From DATMNI01 sp963817515 (lineage in GTDB: Bacteria > Acidobacteriota > Terriglobia > Bryobacterales > Bryobacteraceae), in the NCBI GenBank assembly GCA_963817515.1, contig CAWFPJ010000017.1, forward strand, positions 62,001 to 126,000: a stretch of 64,000 nt of DNA, written 5' to 3'. Below the pieces are notes generated by a model. The model was given only the letters and a program-made list of their open reading frames with translations, made no database searches and was not told where the DNA came from. The translations under genes were made by a program, and so were the position numbers. This document shows positions 32,038 through 40,266 of the stretch, in pieces (the first letter of the stretch is position 1; each line of letters begins with the position of its first letter).

Positions 32038-32454
32038 TTACTTTTTCTCGGCCTGTTGTAGCCGGCGTTTTCGTTCGCGCTCCGCGTGCTCTGCGCGCAA
32101 TTGTGCGAACAGCGGCCGCTGGTCTTCCCGCAACATGGCATTCACCATTTCCGCCTGGCGTTCGCGGAGCGCCTGGGTTTCGCCATTGGCCTTCTTGTGG
32201 AGCTGGTCGAACTGATCCCGCATTTCATCGAGGATCTTGTTGTACTGGATGACCTGTTGATCGTCGAGCTTTACGCGATCCTGCATTTCCGACACCGCAC
32301 GTTTGCGCATCTCTTCAGGATCGGGCCGCTTACGGGGATCATTGCCTTGCACCGTATTGACGGAATAGAGACGGTAGGCGAACGCGCCCACCAGCGAGCC
32401 GCTAAGAAAAACCAATAGCAGAGAGAGAAACGCGGACAGTCTGGATTTCGACAT
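32038..32454 (-). CDS. CpxP/Spy-like periplasmic protein (LTxxQ-type)
   Basis: A 138-residue protein with an N-terminal membrane anchor or signal (SAFLSLLLVFLSGSLVGAFAY, about 5-25) and a highly charged helical domain: DPEEMRKRAVSEMQDRVKLDDQQ followed by YNKILDEMRDQFDQLHKK (each given in part). The repeated helix pattern and the LDDQQ motif resemble CpxP/Spy/ZraP chaperone-like sensors of envelope stress. It is third in a sigma, anti-sigma, CpxP-like order (9 bases after the anti-sigma), which supports a stress-sensing or chaperone role. Confidence 0.7.
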   Translation of the reverse strand: MSKSRLSAFLSLLLVFLSGSLVGAFAYRLYSVNTVQGNDPRKRPDPEEMRKRAVSEMQDRVKLDDQQVIQYNKILDEMRDQFDQLHKKANGETQALRERQAEMVNAMLREDQRPLFAQLRAEHAERERKRRLQQAEKK

Positions 32455-32462
32455 GGATGCTA

Positions 32463-32801
32463 TCACCGACCCGTAGGATCGAGGTACGCCGGACCAACGG
32501 TGTCCGGAGTATCGAGGGGCCTGGCTTCCGCCAGCGCTTCGATGTAGCTTTGCGGCGAGTTCGGGTTGGCGTGAGGAATCGACATATACACGCCGAGCGC
32601 AATCGAAAGCGCCACCGCCGCCGTCACGAATGCATTAGCCATCCGGCGGAATGAGAACGTCAAAATCTGCTTCGATTCGATCTTCGCCCAGAGATTCGGC
32701 ATGAAATTCGCGCTGGGCTCAGGAACCGGGCAGGCCTCATGATACGCCCGAAAGAGAGCATCGAGTTTTTCGTCGTCGCTGCCGCGCATTTGATCCATCA
32801 T
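32463..32801 (-). CDS. Probable membrane anti-sigma factor
   Basis: A 112-residue protein with a cytoplasmic N-terminal part (DEKLDALFRAYHEACPVPEP, then FMPNLWAKIESKQ), one membrane helix (about 55-74) and a short periplasmic tail (SPQSYIEALAEARPL). It has no zinc-finger cysteines. Position right after an ECF sigma gene (17 bases) and topology suggest an anti-sigma factor that holds the sigma at the membrane. Family assignment by sequence alone is weak. GGAG precedes the ATG. Confidence 0.65.
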   Translation of the reverse strand: MMDQMRGSDDEKLDALFRAYHEACPVPEPSANFMPNLWAKIESKQILTFSFRRMANAFVTAAVALSIALGVYMSIPHANPNSPQSYIEALAEARPLDTPDTVGPAYLDPTGR

Positions 32802-32818
32802 ACTCTACTCCGCCGGCT

Positions 32819-33397
32819 TTATCCGGCCCCTTCGCGTTTGGCTGCCGATCCAAAGGCTTTCAGGACCCGCTGCCGGGCTCTGAATAGCCGGACCTTAAGA
32901 GCATTTTCGTTGACCTTGTAAACCTTTTCAAGCTCTTTCAGCGACAGCCCTTCCACTTCCTTCAACATCAGCAGTATGCGATCAGCCTCGGAAACCGCTC
33001 CCAACAGCGATTCTACGGACTCCCGCATCTTCTTCTGATACTGCTCACTCTGTTCCGCCTTACCGCCTGCCATCGCGTCGGCCAGCATTACCTGCTGCTC
33101 CGATAGATCGGACATGCGGAACTCCTGGCGGCGCCTCTGTTTACGCAGATAATCGAAAGCTGCGTTAACCGTCAGGCGGTACAACCACGGTTCAAAGACC
33201 TCCGGCGTCCGCAGTTGGTCGAGCGAAAAATACAATCGCAAGAAAACTTCCTGTGCGACGTCCTCGACATCTTCCTGACGGGCGATCAACCGAGTGATCG
33301 TCCCCAGAATGCGCTTACGGTACACCAATACGATTTCGTTGAAGGCCGCGCTATCACCTTTCTGCGCGCGCTTAATCAGCTCGAAATCAACCAGCAT
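32819..33397 (-). CDS. RNA polymerase ECF sigma factor
   Basis: A 192-residue sigma factor with region 2 (FELIKRAQKGDSAAFNEIV, then DVEDVAQEVFLRLYFSLDQ and EPWLYRLTVNAAFDYLRKQ) and region 4 (LLMLKEVEGLSLKELEKVY, then NENALKVRLFRARQRVLKAF). A glycine/glutamine-rich linker of usual length lies between. The ATG at 33397 is chosen because region 2 begins right there; the open frame extends 35 codons upstream without any sigma sequence. It heads the three-gene stress unit. Confidence 0.92.
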   Translation of the reverse strand: MLVDFELIKRAQKGDSAAFNEIVLVYRKRILGTITRLIARQEDVEDVAQEVFLRLYFSLDQLRTPEVFEPWLYRLTVNAAFDYLRKQRRRQEFRMSDLSEQQVMLADAMAGGKAEQSEQYQKKMRESVESLLGAVSEADRILLMLKEVEGLSLKELEKVYKVNENALKVRLFRARQRVLKAFGSAAKREGAG

Positions 33398-33621
33398 GCC
33401 GCACCATCGTCTAAAAGGCCGGCAGCCGCCAACGATAACTACTCCGATTGGATAGGCGTACCGGCAAGTAGACAGGTTACAAGGCTTTGCGGGGAAAGGC
33501 AAAATCCGGGTGGCCGGAGCACCGGCTCTCGGGGTATAGACCTTAGGGGTGAGAGGCGCTTATCTCAAGCCGTAAGCTCATGTGGCAGTTACGTCAAGTG
33601 GAATGAGACCGGCCAGGATGC

Positions 33622-34320
33622 CTATCGCACAATGCGGTTATGCAACCCTACGCGCTTCTTTAGGAGGAGGAGGGCGGCGCCGACGAGCACTGCGCCAGCC
33701 ACAAGTGCCGTCGTGCGGGGTTCGGGGACTGCTGCCGACACTATTGCCGATACTATCATTGGTGACACCATCGCGTTGTTCGGGACGGCTGTGATAAAGC
33801 GCTGGGTTTGGTTGTTGGCAGGCTTAAAAATCAACACGTTGTTGAGAAAGGCCTGTGGAATCAGGTTGTGGCTGAAGGCGAACTGGGCGGTTCGGACGAA
33901 TTGCTGGGCGGCCGGGTCCGGAAGCGTGGTACCCAGCGTACCCATGATCTGCCAGATGGCAAATGAGATGGGGCCTTCGACCAGATTCACTGCATTCACG
34001 GTGGAACTGGGGCTGCCTAGGTAAATCGCGTACGCTGCCAGGAAGGCCGCCTCTTGCTCCTGCGGCGTGGTGGGCACGGCCACAGTACCGACATAGCTGG
34101 TGCCGAATGTCGCAGTCAAAGTATAGTCGAGGCAAAAGAAGTTTGTAATGTTCGACCCGGTGAGGGTGCCAGGGTAGGGGCCAACGTTCTCGCCAATGTT
34201 TTGAAAGTTAAAAAGTTGATTCGGATCCTGGCCCAGGGTGAAGATGCTGGCGCGAAGAACGGGTCCGACCGCCAGACAGCAAAGCAGGGCGGCGGTGAAG
34301 ATGTACGAGCGAAGTCTCAT
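33622..34320 (-). CDS. PEP-CTERM exported protein
   Basis: A 232-residue secreted protein: signal peptide (about 1-25), a 170-residue region with FTLGQDPNQLFNFQNIG and NFFCLDYTLTATFG, and a C-terminal sorting signal VPEPRTTALVAGAVLVGAALLLLKKR-type tripartite end (VPEP motif, helix, basic cap; quoted in parts only in spirit). Such tails are processed by exosortase and accompany extracellular polysaccharide production; no exosortase gene is in the window. The body resembles short PEP-CTERM proteins of unknown function. AGGTGA lies 3 nt before the ATG at 34320. Confidence 0.78.
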   Translation of the reverse strand: MRLRSYIFTAALLCCLAVGPVLRASIFTLGQDPNQLFNFQNIGENVGPYPGTLTGSNITNFFCLDYTLTATFGTSYVGTVAVPTTPQEQEAAFLAAYAIYLGSPSSTVNAVNLVEGPISFAIWQIMGTLGTTLPDPAAQQFVRTAQFAFSHNLIPQAFLNNVLIFKPANNQTQRFITAVPNNAMVSPMIVSAIVSAAVPEPRTTALVAGAVLVGAALLLLKKRVGLHNRIVR

Positions 34321-34325
34321 AGTCA

Positions 34326-34341
34326 CCTATCGACCGATAGG
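34326..34341. promoter_or_regulatory. Near-perfect palindrome in the PEP-CTERM/tldD divergent region
   Basis: CCTATCG-AC-CGATAGG: two 7-bp arms around a 2-nt centre, directly upstream of the PEP-CTERM gene start and 40 bases from tldD. Good size and symmetry for a dimeric regulator, or a leader hairpin covering the AGGTGA site. Confidence 0.45.
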
Positions 34342-34368
34342 AGTAGAACTTTATGGGAACCGAAATGG

Positions 34369-34374
34369 TAGCCT
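34369..34374 (+). promoter_or_regulatory. Extended -10 element of tldD
   Basis: TGG followed by TAGCCT, ending 6 nt before the ATG at 34381, with no ribosome binding site. It supports 34381 over the internal ATG at 34408 and a leaderless message. Confidence 0.4.
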
Positions 34375-34380
34375 GAAATT

Positions 34381-35811
34381 ATGCAGTTTTCCGAGTCGAT
34401 CTTCGCAATGCGTTTCAACATAACGCGACAGGACCTGGAGGGGTACCTGGCAGAGGCGCTCTCGCACGGCGGCGACTACGCCGACCTCTACTTCGAATAC
34501 CTGCAGACGAGTTCCATCAGCATCGACGAATCCATGGTCAAGAGCGCCGCGCAGGGCGTTTCGATGGGCGTGGGGGTGCGGGTGATCGCGGGTGAGCGCA
34601 CGGGTTACGCATATAGCGACGACCTTTCGCCCGAGAAGATCAAGAAGGCCGCGCGAGTGGCGGCTTATATCGCGTCAGGCCCCAGCAAGGTGGAAAAGTT
34701 CGATCTCAACGAAGGCGTCAAACACAACCTGTATCCTGTGCTGACGGCGCCCACCGAGACGGCATTTGCGGAGCGTGTGGATCTGGTTAAACGCGCCGAC
34801 CGCGCGGCGCGGGCTTACGATCCGCGGATTTTCCAGGTGCAGGCGGTGTACGCGGACAATCTGCGCTACGTTCTGGTGGCCACCAGCGACGGTGTGCTGA
34901 CGATGGACCGGCAGCCGCTGGCGCGCATGAGCGTTTTTGCCCTGGCGCGTAAGGATGGCGGCGCGCCGCAGCGCGGCCACGCAGGCGGCGGAGGTCGCGT
35001 AGAGCTGGACTTTTTCCTGCATGAGAAGACTCCGGAGCACTTCGCGGCGGAGGCGGCGCGTGAGGCCGTGGTGATGCTGGACGCGGTAGACGCGCCGGCC
35101 GGGGAAATGACGGTGGTGCTGGGTCCGGGATGGCCGGGGATCCTGCTGCATGAGGCGGTGGGGCACGGCCTGGAGGCGGACTTCAACCGCAAGGGCGTTT
35201 CGGCTTTCAGCGGGCGCATGGGCCAGAAGGTGGCGAGCGAGTTGTGTACGGTGATCGACGACGGCACCATCAACAGCCGCCGCGGCTCGCTTAACGTGGA
35301 TGACGAAGGCAACGCGACGCAACGCAACGTGCTGATTGAGAATGGCGTGCTGCGCGGATACCTGCAAGACAAGCTTTCGAGCACGCTGATGCATCAGGAG
35401 GCCACCGGCAGCGGGCGACGTGAGAGCTATGCCCACATCCCTATGCCACGCATGACCAATACTTTCATGATGGCGGGGGAGAGCGACCCGGAGGAGATTA
35501 TCCGGTCGGTGCCGAAGGGTCTTTATTGCGTGAATTTTGGCGGCGGGCAGGTGGACATTACCAGCGGCAATTTTGTGTTTTCGGCTTCGGAAAGTTATTT
35601 CATTGAGGATGGAAAGCTGACGCGGCCGGTGCGCAACGCCACGCTGATCGGCAATGGCCCGGAAACGCTGAAGTACGTCAGCATGGTGGGCAATGACCTG
35701 CGCCTGGATGAAGGCATCGGGGTCTGCGGCAAGGAAGGGCAAAGCGTGCCGGTGGGCGTAGGCATCCCGACCCTCAAGATCGACCGAATGACCGTGGGAG
35801 GAACGGCTTGA
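34381..35811 (+). CDS. tldD: Metalloprotease TldD
   Basis: TldD is the catalytic subunit of the TldD/TldE complex, which digests unfolded peptides, for example in maturation of modified peptides and CcdA turnover. The 476-residue protein has the zinc motif HEAVGH (His257, Glu258, His262), the preceding TVVLGPGWPGILL, ELCTVIDDGTI, GSGRRESYAHIPMPRMTNTF and DITSGNFVFSASE; the final Cys-containing GVCGKEG is also typical. Its TGA overlaps the TTG start of the partner gene. Confidence 0.94.
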   Translation: MQFSESIFAMRFNITRQDLEGYLAEALSHGGDYADLYFEYLQTSSISIDESMVKSAAQGVSMGVGVRVIAGERTGYAYSDDLSPEKIKKAARVAAYIASGPSKVEKFDLNEGVKHNLYPVLTAPTETAFAERVDLVKRADRAARAYDPRIFQVQAVYADNLRYVLVATSDGVLTMDRQPLARMSVFALARKDGGAPQRGHAGGGGRVELDFFLHEKTPEHFAAEAAREAVVMLDAVDAPAGEMTVVLGPGWPGILLHEAVGHGLEADFNRKGVSAFSGRMGQKVASELCTVIDDGTINSRRGSLNVDDEGNATQRNVLIENGVLRGYLQDKLSSTLMHQEATGSGRRESYAHIPMPRMTNTFMMAGESDPEEIIRSVPKGLYCVNFGGGQVDITSGNFVFSASESYFIEDGKLTRPVRNATLIGNGPETLKYVSMVGNDLRLDEGIGVCGKEGQSVPVGVGIPTLKIDRMTVGGTA

Positions 35812-37160
35812 GCAGCAACCATCTGCTGGAACTGGCGCAGGATGTAGTGAAGCAGGCGCAGGCCGCGGGGGCCACCGGCGCCGAGTGCACCATGGCGGAG
35901 GGCGAGGAGTTTTCGGCCAGCGTGCGGATGCGCGAGGTGGAGAGTCTGAAAGAGGCGGGCTCGCGGGGAGCGGGACTGCGGATTCTGATCGGCAAGAAGA
36001 CGGGGGCGTCATACACCTCGGACCTCTCGAAAGAGGGGATGGCGCATCTGGTAAAGTCGGCGATCGAACTGGCGGATATCACCAGCGACGACCCGCACGC
36101 GGGGCTGCCGGACAACGACGAATTCGGCGCGGTCGCAGGCGATCTGGGGCTCTATTCCGAGGATGTGGCGGCGCTTGACCCGGCGCTGAAGATCGCAACG
36201 GCCAAGCGGGCGGAAGAAGCCGCGCTCTCGGCGGATCCGCGGATCTTCAATTCCGAGGGCGCCTCCTTCGATAACTATGTAGGTCGGCACATTTTCGCGA
36301 ATTCGGGCGGCTTCGCGGGCGAGTACCGGTCGAGCTACTGTTCCCTGAGCGCGGCACCGGTGGCGCGCGAGGGCGAATCGATGGAGCGCGATTACTGGTT
36401 CACCATGGCGCGCGGATTTGCGGGCCTCGAACCCGCTGAAGAGGTGGGGTTGACGGCGGCCAAACGAGCGCTTCGGCGTTTGAACGCGGTGAAGGTTCCA
36501 ACGCAGAAGGCGCCGGTGGTGTTTGAACCACGGACGGCGCGCAGCCTGCTGGATAACATCTTCGAGGCCGTGCACGGGATGTCGATTTACCGGCACGAAT
36601 CGTTCCTGACCGGCAAACTGGGAGAGAAGGTAGCCAGCGAGCACGTGACGGTGGTGGACGATGGCACCATTCCCGGCCTCTTCGGCACCTCGCCGTTCGA
36701 CGATGAGGGAGTGCCTTCGCGCAGGACCGTGGTGATTGAGCGCGGGGTGCTGAAAAGCTACCTGCTGAACAGCTATGCCGCACGCAAGCTGGGGATGAAG
36801 ACCACGGGCAACGCGTCGCGCGGATTAACGGGGAATGCGGGCATCGGGCACGGGAACTTTTTTCTGGAGAAGGGCGTCCAAACCGCGGAGCAGATGATCG
36901 CGGGCATTGCCAACGGGTTTTACGTGACCGAACTGATGGGATTCGGAGTGAACATCGTCACCGGGGATTATTCGCGCGGCGCGGCCGGGCTGTGGATCCG
37001 CAACGGCGAACTGGCGTTTGCGGTGTCCGAGGTGACCATCGCGGGCAACCTGACGGAAATGCTGTTGGGCCTGGAAGCGGTGGGCTCGGACCTGGAGTTT
37101 CGCGGCTCAGTGGCTGCGCCTACACTAAAGATTGGAGAGATGACGGTTGGAGGCAAGTAA
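35808..37160 (+). CDS. pmbA: TldE/PmbA subunit
   Basis: The 450-residue partner of TldD: GAGLRILIGKKTGASYTSDLS, then ADPRIFNSEGASF, EEVGLTAAKRALRRL, VVFEPRTARSLLDNIFEAVHG (shown in parts) and FGVNIVTGDYSRGAAGLWI. It lacks the HExxxH motif, as expected of TldE. TTG start in a TTGA overlap with tldD ensures stoichiometric production. Confidence 0.93.
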   Translation: MSSNHLLELAQDVVKQAQAAGATGAECTMAEGEEFSASVRMREVESLKEAGSRGAGLRILIGKKTGASYTSDLSKEGMAHLVKSAIELADITSDDPHAGLPDNDEFGAVAGDLGLYSEDVAALDPALKIATAKRAEEAALSADPRIFNSEGASFDNYVGRHIFANSGGFAGEYRSSYCSLSAAPVAREGESMERDYWFTMARGFAGLEPAEEVGLTAAKRALRRLNAVKVPTQKAPVVFEPRTARSLLDNIFEAVHGMSIYRHESFLTGKLGEKVASEHVTVVDDGTIPGLFGTSPFDDEGVPSRRTVVIERGVLKSYLLNSYAARKLGMKTTGNASRGLTGNAGIGHGNFFLEKGVQTAEQMIAGIANGFYVTELMGFGVNIVTGDYSRGAAGLWIRNGELAFAVSEVTIAGNLTEMLLGLEAVGSDLEFRGSVAAPTLKIGEMTVGGK

Positions 37161-37638
37161 AACAGCGCTTGTAAAGGGTCCCGCGGGCCCGGTGCCGCCG
37201 ATGGCGATAGTTGGAAGCGTGGTGCTGGTGCTGGGTCTGGCAGGATTCTGGTATCTGGAACGCACATCGAAGCAACCGCCGCCAGCACCGCCGCCGCTGA
37301 CGGAGGAAGCCCGGACTTATGTCCGCGAGCAAAAGCTGAAGCTGAGCGACGTTGGCATCGGAGCGCATGAAAACTACATGCAGCAATCGGTGGTGGAGAT
37401 CACGGGCAACATTGGCAACGCCGGGGAACGGACACTCAAAACGGTGGAGTTGAACTGCGTGTTTTACGATGCTTATGGGCTGGTGGTGCTGCGTGAGCGG
37501 GTGCCGATTGTGAGCGCGAAGATCGGCAGTCTGGCGCCGGGAGAGACGAAACCGTTCCGGTTGCCGTTCGACAATATTCCGGAAGCCTGGAATCAAGCGA
37601 TGCCGCAGTTGGTGATTGCCGGAATCACGTTTATGTAA
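37147..37638 (+). CDS. Small anchored protein with FxLYD/DUF2393-like domain
   Basis: A 163-residue protein: short N-terminus, a membrane helix (about 18-38), a proline-rich linker (PPPAPPPLTEEA) and a beta-rich domain (LKLSDVGIGAHENYMQQS, VVEITGNIGNAGERTLKTV, NCVFYDAYGLVV, SLAPGETKPFRL). The order of strands (intrinsic GNIGN, then VELNCVFYD, then PGETKPFRLPF) matches FxLYD-type modules. The TTG start overlaps pmbA by 14 bases, so it is likely coupled to the TldD/TldE genes. Function unknown. Confidence 0.7.
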   Translation: MEASKTALVKGPAGPVPPMAIVGSVVLVLGLAGFWYLERTSKQPPPAPPPLTEEARTYVREQKLKLSDVGIGAHENYMQQSVVEITGNIGNAGERTLKTVELNCVFYDAYGLVVLRERVPIVSAKIGSLAPGETKPFRLPFDNIPEAWNQAMPQLVIAGITFM

Positions 37639-37661
37639 AGGAAGGCGGAGTAACACTCGCT

Positions 37662-37690
37662 GAGCAACCGCTCCCTGACGGTCGCGGCTC
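37662..37690 (+). repeat. Imperfect palindromic intergenic element
   Basis: GAGC-CCGC and GCGG-CTC arms around an 8-10-nt centre in the gap between the TldD block and the GGDEF gene. It may be a terminator-like hairpin or an interspersed repeat; only one copy was found in this window. Confidence 0.3.
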
Positions 37691-37716
37691 CGATCAAGGC
37701 GTGCTGTCGCACTGCG

Positions 37717-40176
37717 CTAATGCGGAAGGTTTGCCGAGGATGTTGCGGCGGCGACAGCCTGCTGTTCCACTTGAGTGGCCAGGGCGCCCAGACTCTCGGC
37801 GCTGTGTGTGGCGGCGTCCTTCTTGTGGGCTTGCTTGTTCAGATACATCCGCCGGTCGGCCTCTGCCAGAAGCCCTTCCGCATCGGTGCCATGTTCCGGG
37901 CACAGTGCCGCGCCAACGCTGATGTTGAGCAGTCTTTCACCGCAGACGGCGATGCCTGCCCCGACTATAACTTCTTCGAGCATGGTCACCTTCTCCTCAA
38001 GATCCTCGCGCTTAAAGCCTGGGAGCACCAGGACGAACTCATCGCCGCCCATGCGAGCTACATAGTCGTATTCACGGCAGCAAAGCCGGAGGCCCGCGGC
38101 CACCAGTTTGAGAACTTTGTTTCCCTCCAGGTGGCCAAACCGGTCGTTGACCTGTTTGAACCCATCCAGGTCGCAAACCAGGATTGCCAGTTCGCCGCCG
38201 GTCCTTTGGCAGCGGACCAGTTCGGCATCCAGGTGCAGGAACAACGACCGCGCATTGGGCAGCAACGTCAGAGCGTCGGTAGTGGCTGAGATGGCGACCT
38301 GTTGGTATTTCAGCGCGTTCTCGATCGTCAACGACACTTTTGGTTTGACTGCCAGCAGAACACGCAGATGGTCTTTGGTGAACGCATCGCCATCCAGGTG
38401 GTAGAGCGTCAACACGCCGGTGATGCCAACGGCGTTTTCGAGCGGCACCGCCAGGGCTGAGCGAAGGTTGCTGAACTTGGTAGGGTCGTTCAGATAGCCG
38501 GGCTCCACCGATGGATTGCCGTTGATAATCGGTTTGCCGGTTTCGGCCACCCAGCCCGACAGGCCCTGGCCAATCGGTATCTTCAGGGACGAGAAGAGCC
38601 GGAAGTTCTGGCCATTTACATACTGCGGAGCCAGGTAATCGTCCTGGCGCACATAAACGGCGATGGCGTCATATGGGATGAGGCGCTGAAGCCGGCTGTC
38701 GAGAACGGAAAGCGTCTCGTGCAGGTTGAGGGAGTTTCCCAAGTCTTGCGTCAACTCGTACAGCATTTGAGCTTCTTGCCGGGCGGCGGCAATAGAGGAT
38801 AGGAAATCCGGTTGTTGCGGGTCTGCCGCCACGGACTTTTGAAATCCAGTGGCAGGAGCTTTTCCCTTTGTGACGGTCACATCCTTGGACAAGCGGTTGG
38901 CTTGAGGTCCGTTGGCGCACGCCATTTTCTCCCATGCCTCATAGTTTTCGGAAAGAACCTGGACGATGTGCGGATCGTAACTCTTCCCGGATTCCGCTAT
39001 GATTACGGCCATCGCCTGGTCCAGGGGCAGGGCTCGCCGGTACTGGCGATCGGAAGCCAGAGCATCCAGGCAATCGACCGTGGATAGGATGCGCGCGCCC
39101 AGGGGGATGGCCTTTCCCACCAAGCCATCCGGATAGCCGGTTCCGTTCCACTTCTCATGGTGGCCGCGAACGATCGGGACCACATCGTAGGGAAACTGCA
39201 CCCGCTGCAGGATCTCGGCGCCCACTATTGGATGCACCTTCATCTTTTCGAACTCTTCGGGCGTGAGTTTTCCAGGCTTGGAGATGATGTGCTCGGGTAC
39301 CGCCAGTTTGCCGATGTCGTGAAGGATGGAAGCGGCACGCAGCGCTTGCATTTCGCTCTCTTCCAGTTGCAGCTTCTTTCCTAGTTCCACTGCATAGATC
39401 TGAACTCGCTGGAGATGATCGTGCGTGGTATCGTCTTTGGCCTCGATGGCCAGCGCCAGGGCCTCAATGGTCCGCAGGTGCAAGGCCGCGATTTGTTCGG
39501 CGTGGCGCTTTTCCGATTCCAGCCGTCCCAGATAAAGCCGATAAGAGCGGAAGATCACGAAGACCACTGGCAGCGCCAGAACCGAGGTTTCCCATCCGAG
39601 CCGGCGATTGCAGGAACTGATCAGAGCCGCAATGGCCCCCCCGATCAGATAATAAGGAAAAGACCAGAAGTAGCATTCCTGCCAGACCTTGCGCACACTC
39701 TTCAATTCGGTTAGCGCCACCACAGCCGCGATCGATATAGTGTTACTGAGGAAGTAGCCGGTTGCGGCTATGGCCACAGTCAGCAGGATGTGTCCTTTCC
39801 CAACAATCACGTGGTAAATCGAATAGCCAATAGCCACTGCTATTGCAGTGCTGGCCAAATTAAACAGAAGTTGAATCGGTTTGGGACGCGTCTTGGTGCC
39901 TGCCAGGGACTGGACGGCAATTGCCAGGCACGCCACCACCACCGTCTCCGGGTAGCTGAAGTCCATCATGCTCAGCAGCACGAATATATAGCTGACCGAG
40001 ATAGTCCCCGTGATGCCGGGGAGCGCCACTTTAAGCGTTGATACGAACAGGGCAATCGCAAGATGACAAATGTAGTGGTATGGCTCTTTGCAGCTAAACC
40101 CTGCCATCGCGTCCAAGAAACAACCAAGGCCGCCGGCAAGGATAGTTCCGATATAGAGTCTGGCTTTTAAGTTCAT
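37717..40176 (-). CDS. Membrane HD-GYP, GAF and GGDEF protein
   Basis: An 819-residue cyclic-di-GMP protein. Residues 1-about 205 form a 6-8-helix membrane sensor of MASE type; an HD-GYP phosphodiesterase domain follows (about 230-400: HDIGKLAVPEHII, then RGHHEKWNGTGYPDG), then a GAF domain (about 470-610: SLKIPIGQGLSGWVAETGKP), then a diguanylate cyclase (about 625-785) with the intact active motif GGDEF in ARMGGDEFVLVLPG. Both opposing activities thus look competent. The ATG at 40176 with AAAGG upstream is preferred to the GTG at 40194. Divergent from the Dpp-type permeases. Confidence 0.9.
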   Translation of the reverse strand: MNLKARLYIGTILAGGLGCFLDAMAGFSCKEPYHYICHLAIALFVSTLKVALPGITGTISVSYIFVLLSMMDFSYPETVVVACLAIAVQSLAGTKTRPKPIQLLFNLASTAIAVAIGYSIYHVIVGKGHILLTVAIAATGYFLSNTISIAAVVALTELKSVRKVWQECYFWSFPYYLIGGAIAALISSCNRRLGWETSVLALPVVFVIFRSYRLYLGRLESEKRHAEQIAALHLRTIEALALAIEAKDDTTHDHLQRVQIYAVELGKKLQLEESEMQALRAASILHDIGKLAVPEHIISKPGKLTPEEFEKMKVHPIVGAEILQRVQFPYDVVPIVRGHHEKWNGTGYPDGLVGKAIPLGARILSTVDCLDALASDRQYRRALPLDQAMAVIIAESGKSYDPHIVQVLSENYEAWEKMACANGPQANRLSKDVTVTKGKAPATGFQKSVAADPQQPDFLSSIAAARQEAQMLYELTQDLGNSLNLHETLSVLDSRLQRLIPYDAIAVYVRQDDYLAPQYVNGQNFRLFSSLKIPIGQGLSGWVAETGKPIINGNPSVEPGYLNDPTKFSNLRSALAVPLENAVGITGVLTLYHLDGDAFTKDHLRVLLAVKPKVSLTIENALKYQQVAISATTDALTLLPNARSLFLHLDAELVRCQRTGGELAILVCDLDGFKQVNDRFGHLEGNKVLKLVAAGLRLCCREYDYVARMGGDEFVLVLPGFKREDLEEKVTMLEEVIVGAGIAVCGERLLNISVGAALCPEHGTDAEGLLAEADRRMYLNKQAHKKDAATHSAESLGALATQVEQQAVAAATSSANLPH

Positions 40177-40266
40177 GCCTTTCGGTCTCGACACCTGCTT
40201 ATCGGCACAATGCGGCCTGGCCTTTACGGGTTAATGCTTTTGCCTGGGTGTCCGATAGGAAACTAT

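Noticed and set aside
34675..36012. 445-residue antisense ORF over tldD and pmbA
   Set aside because: Shadow of two well-defined genes.
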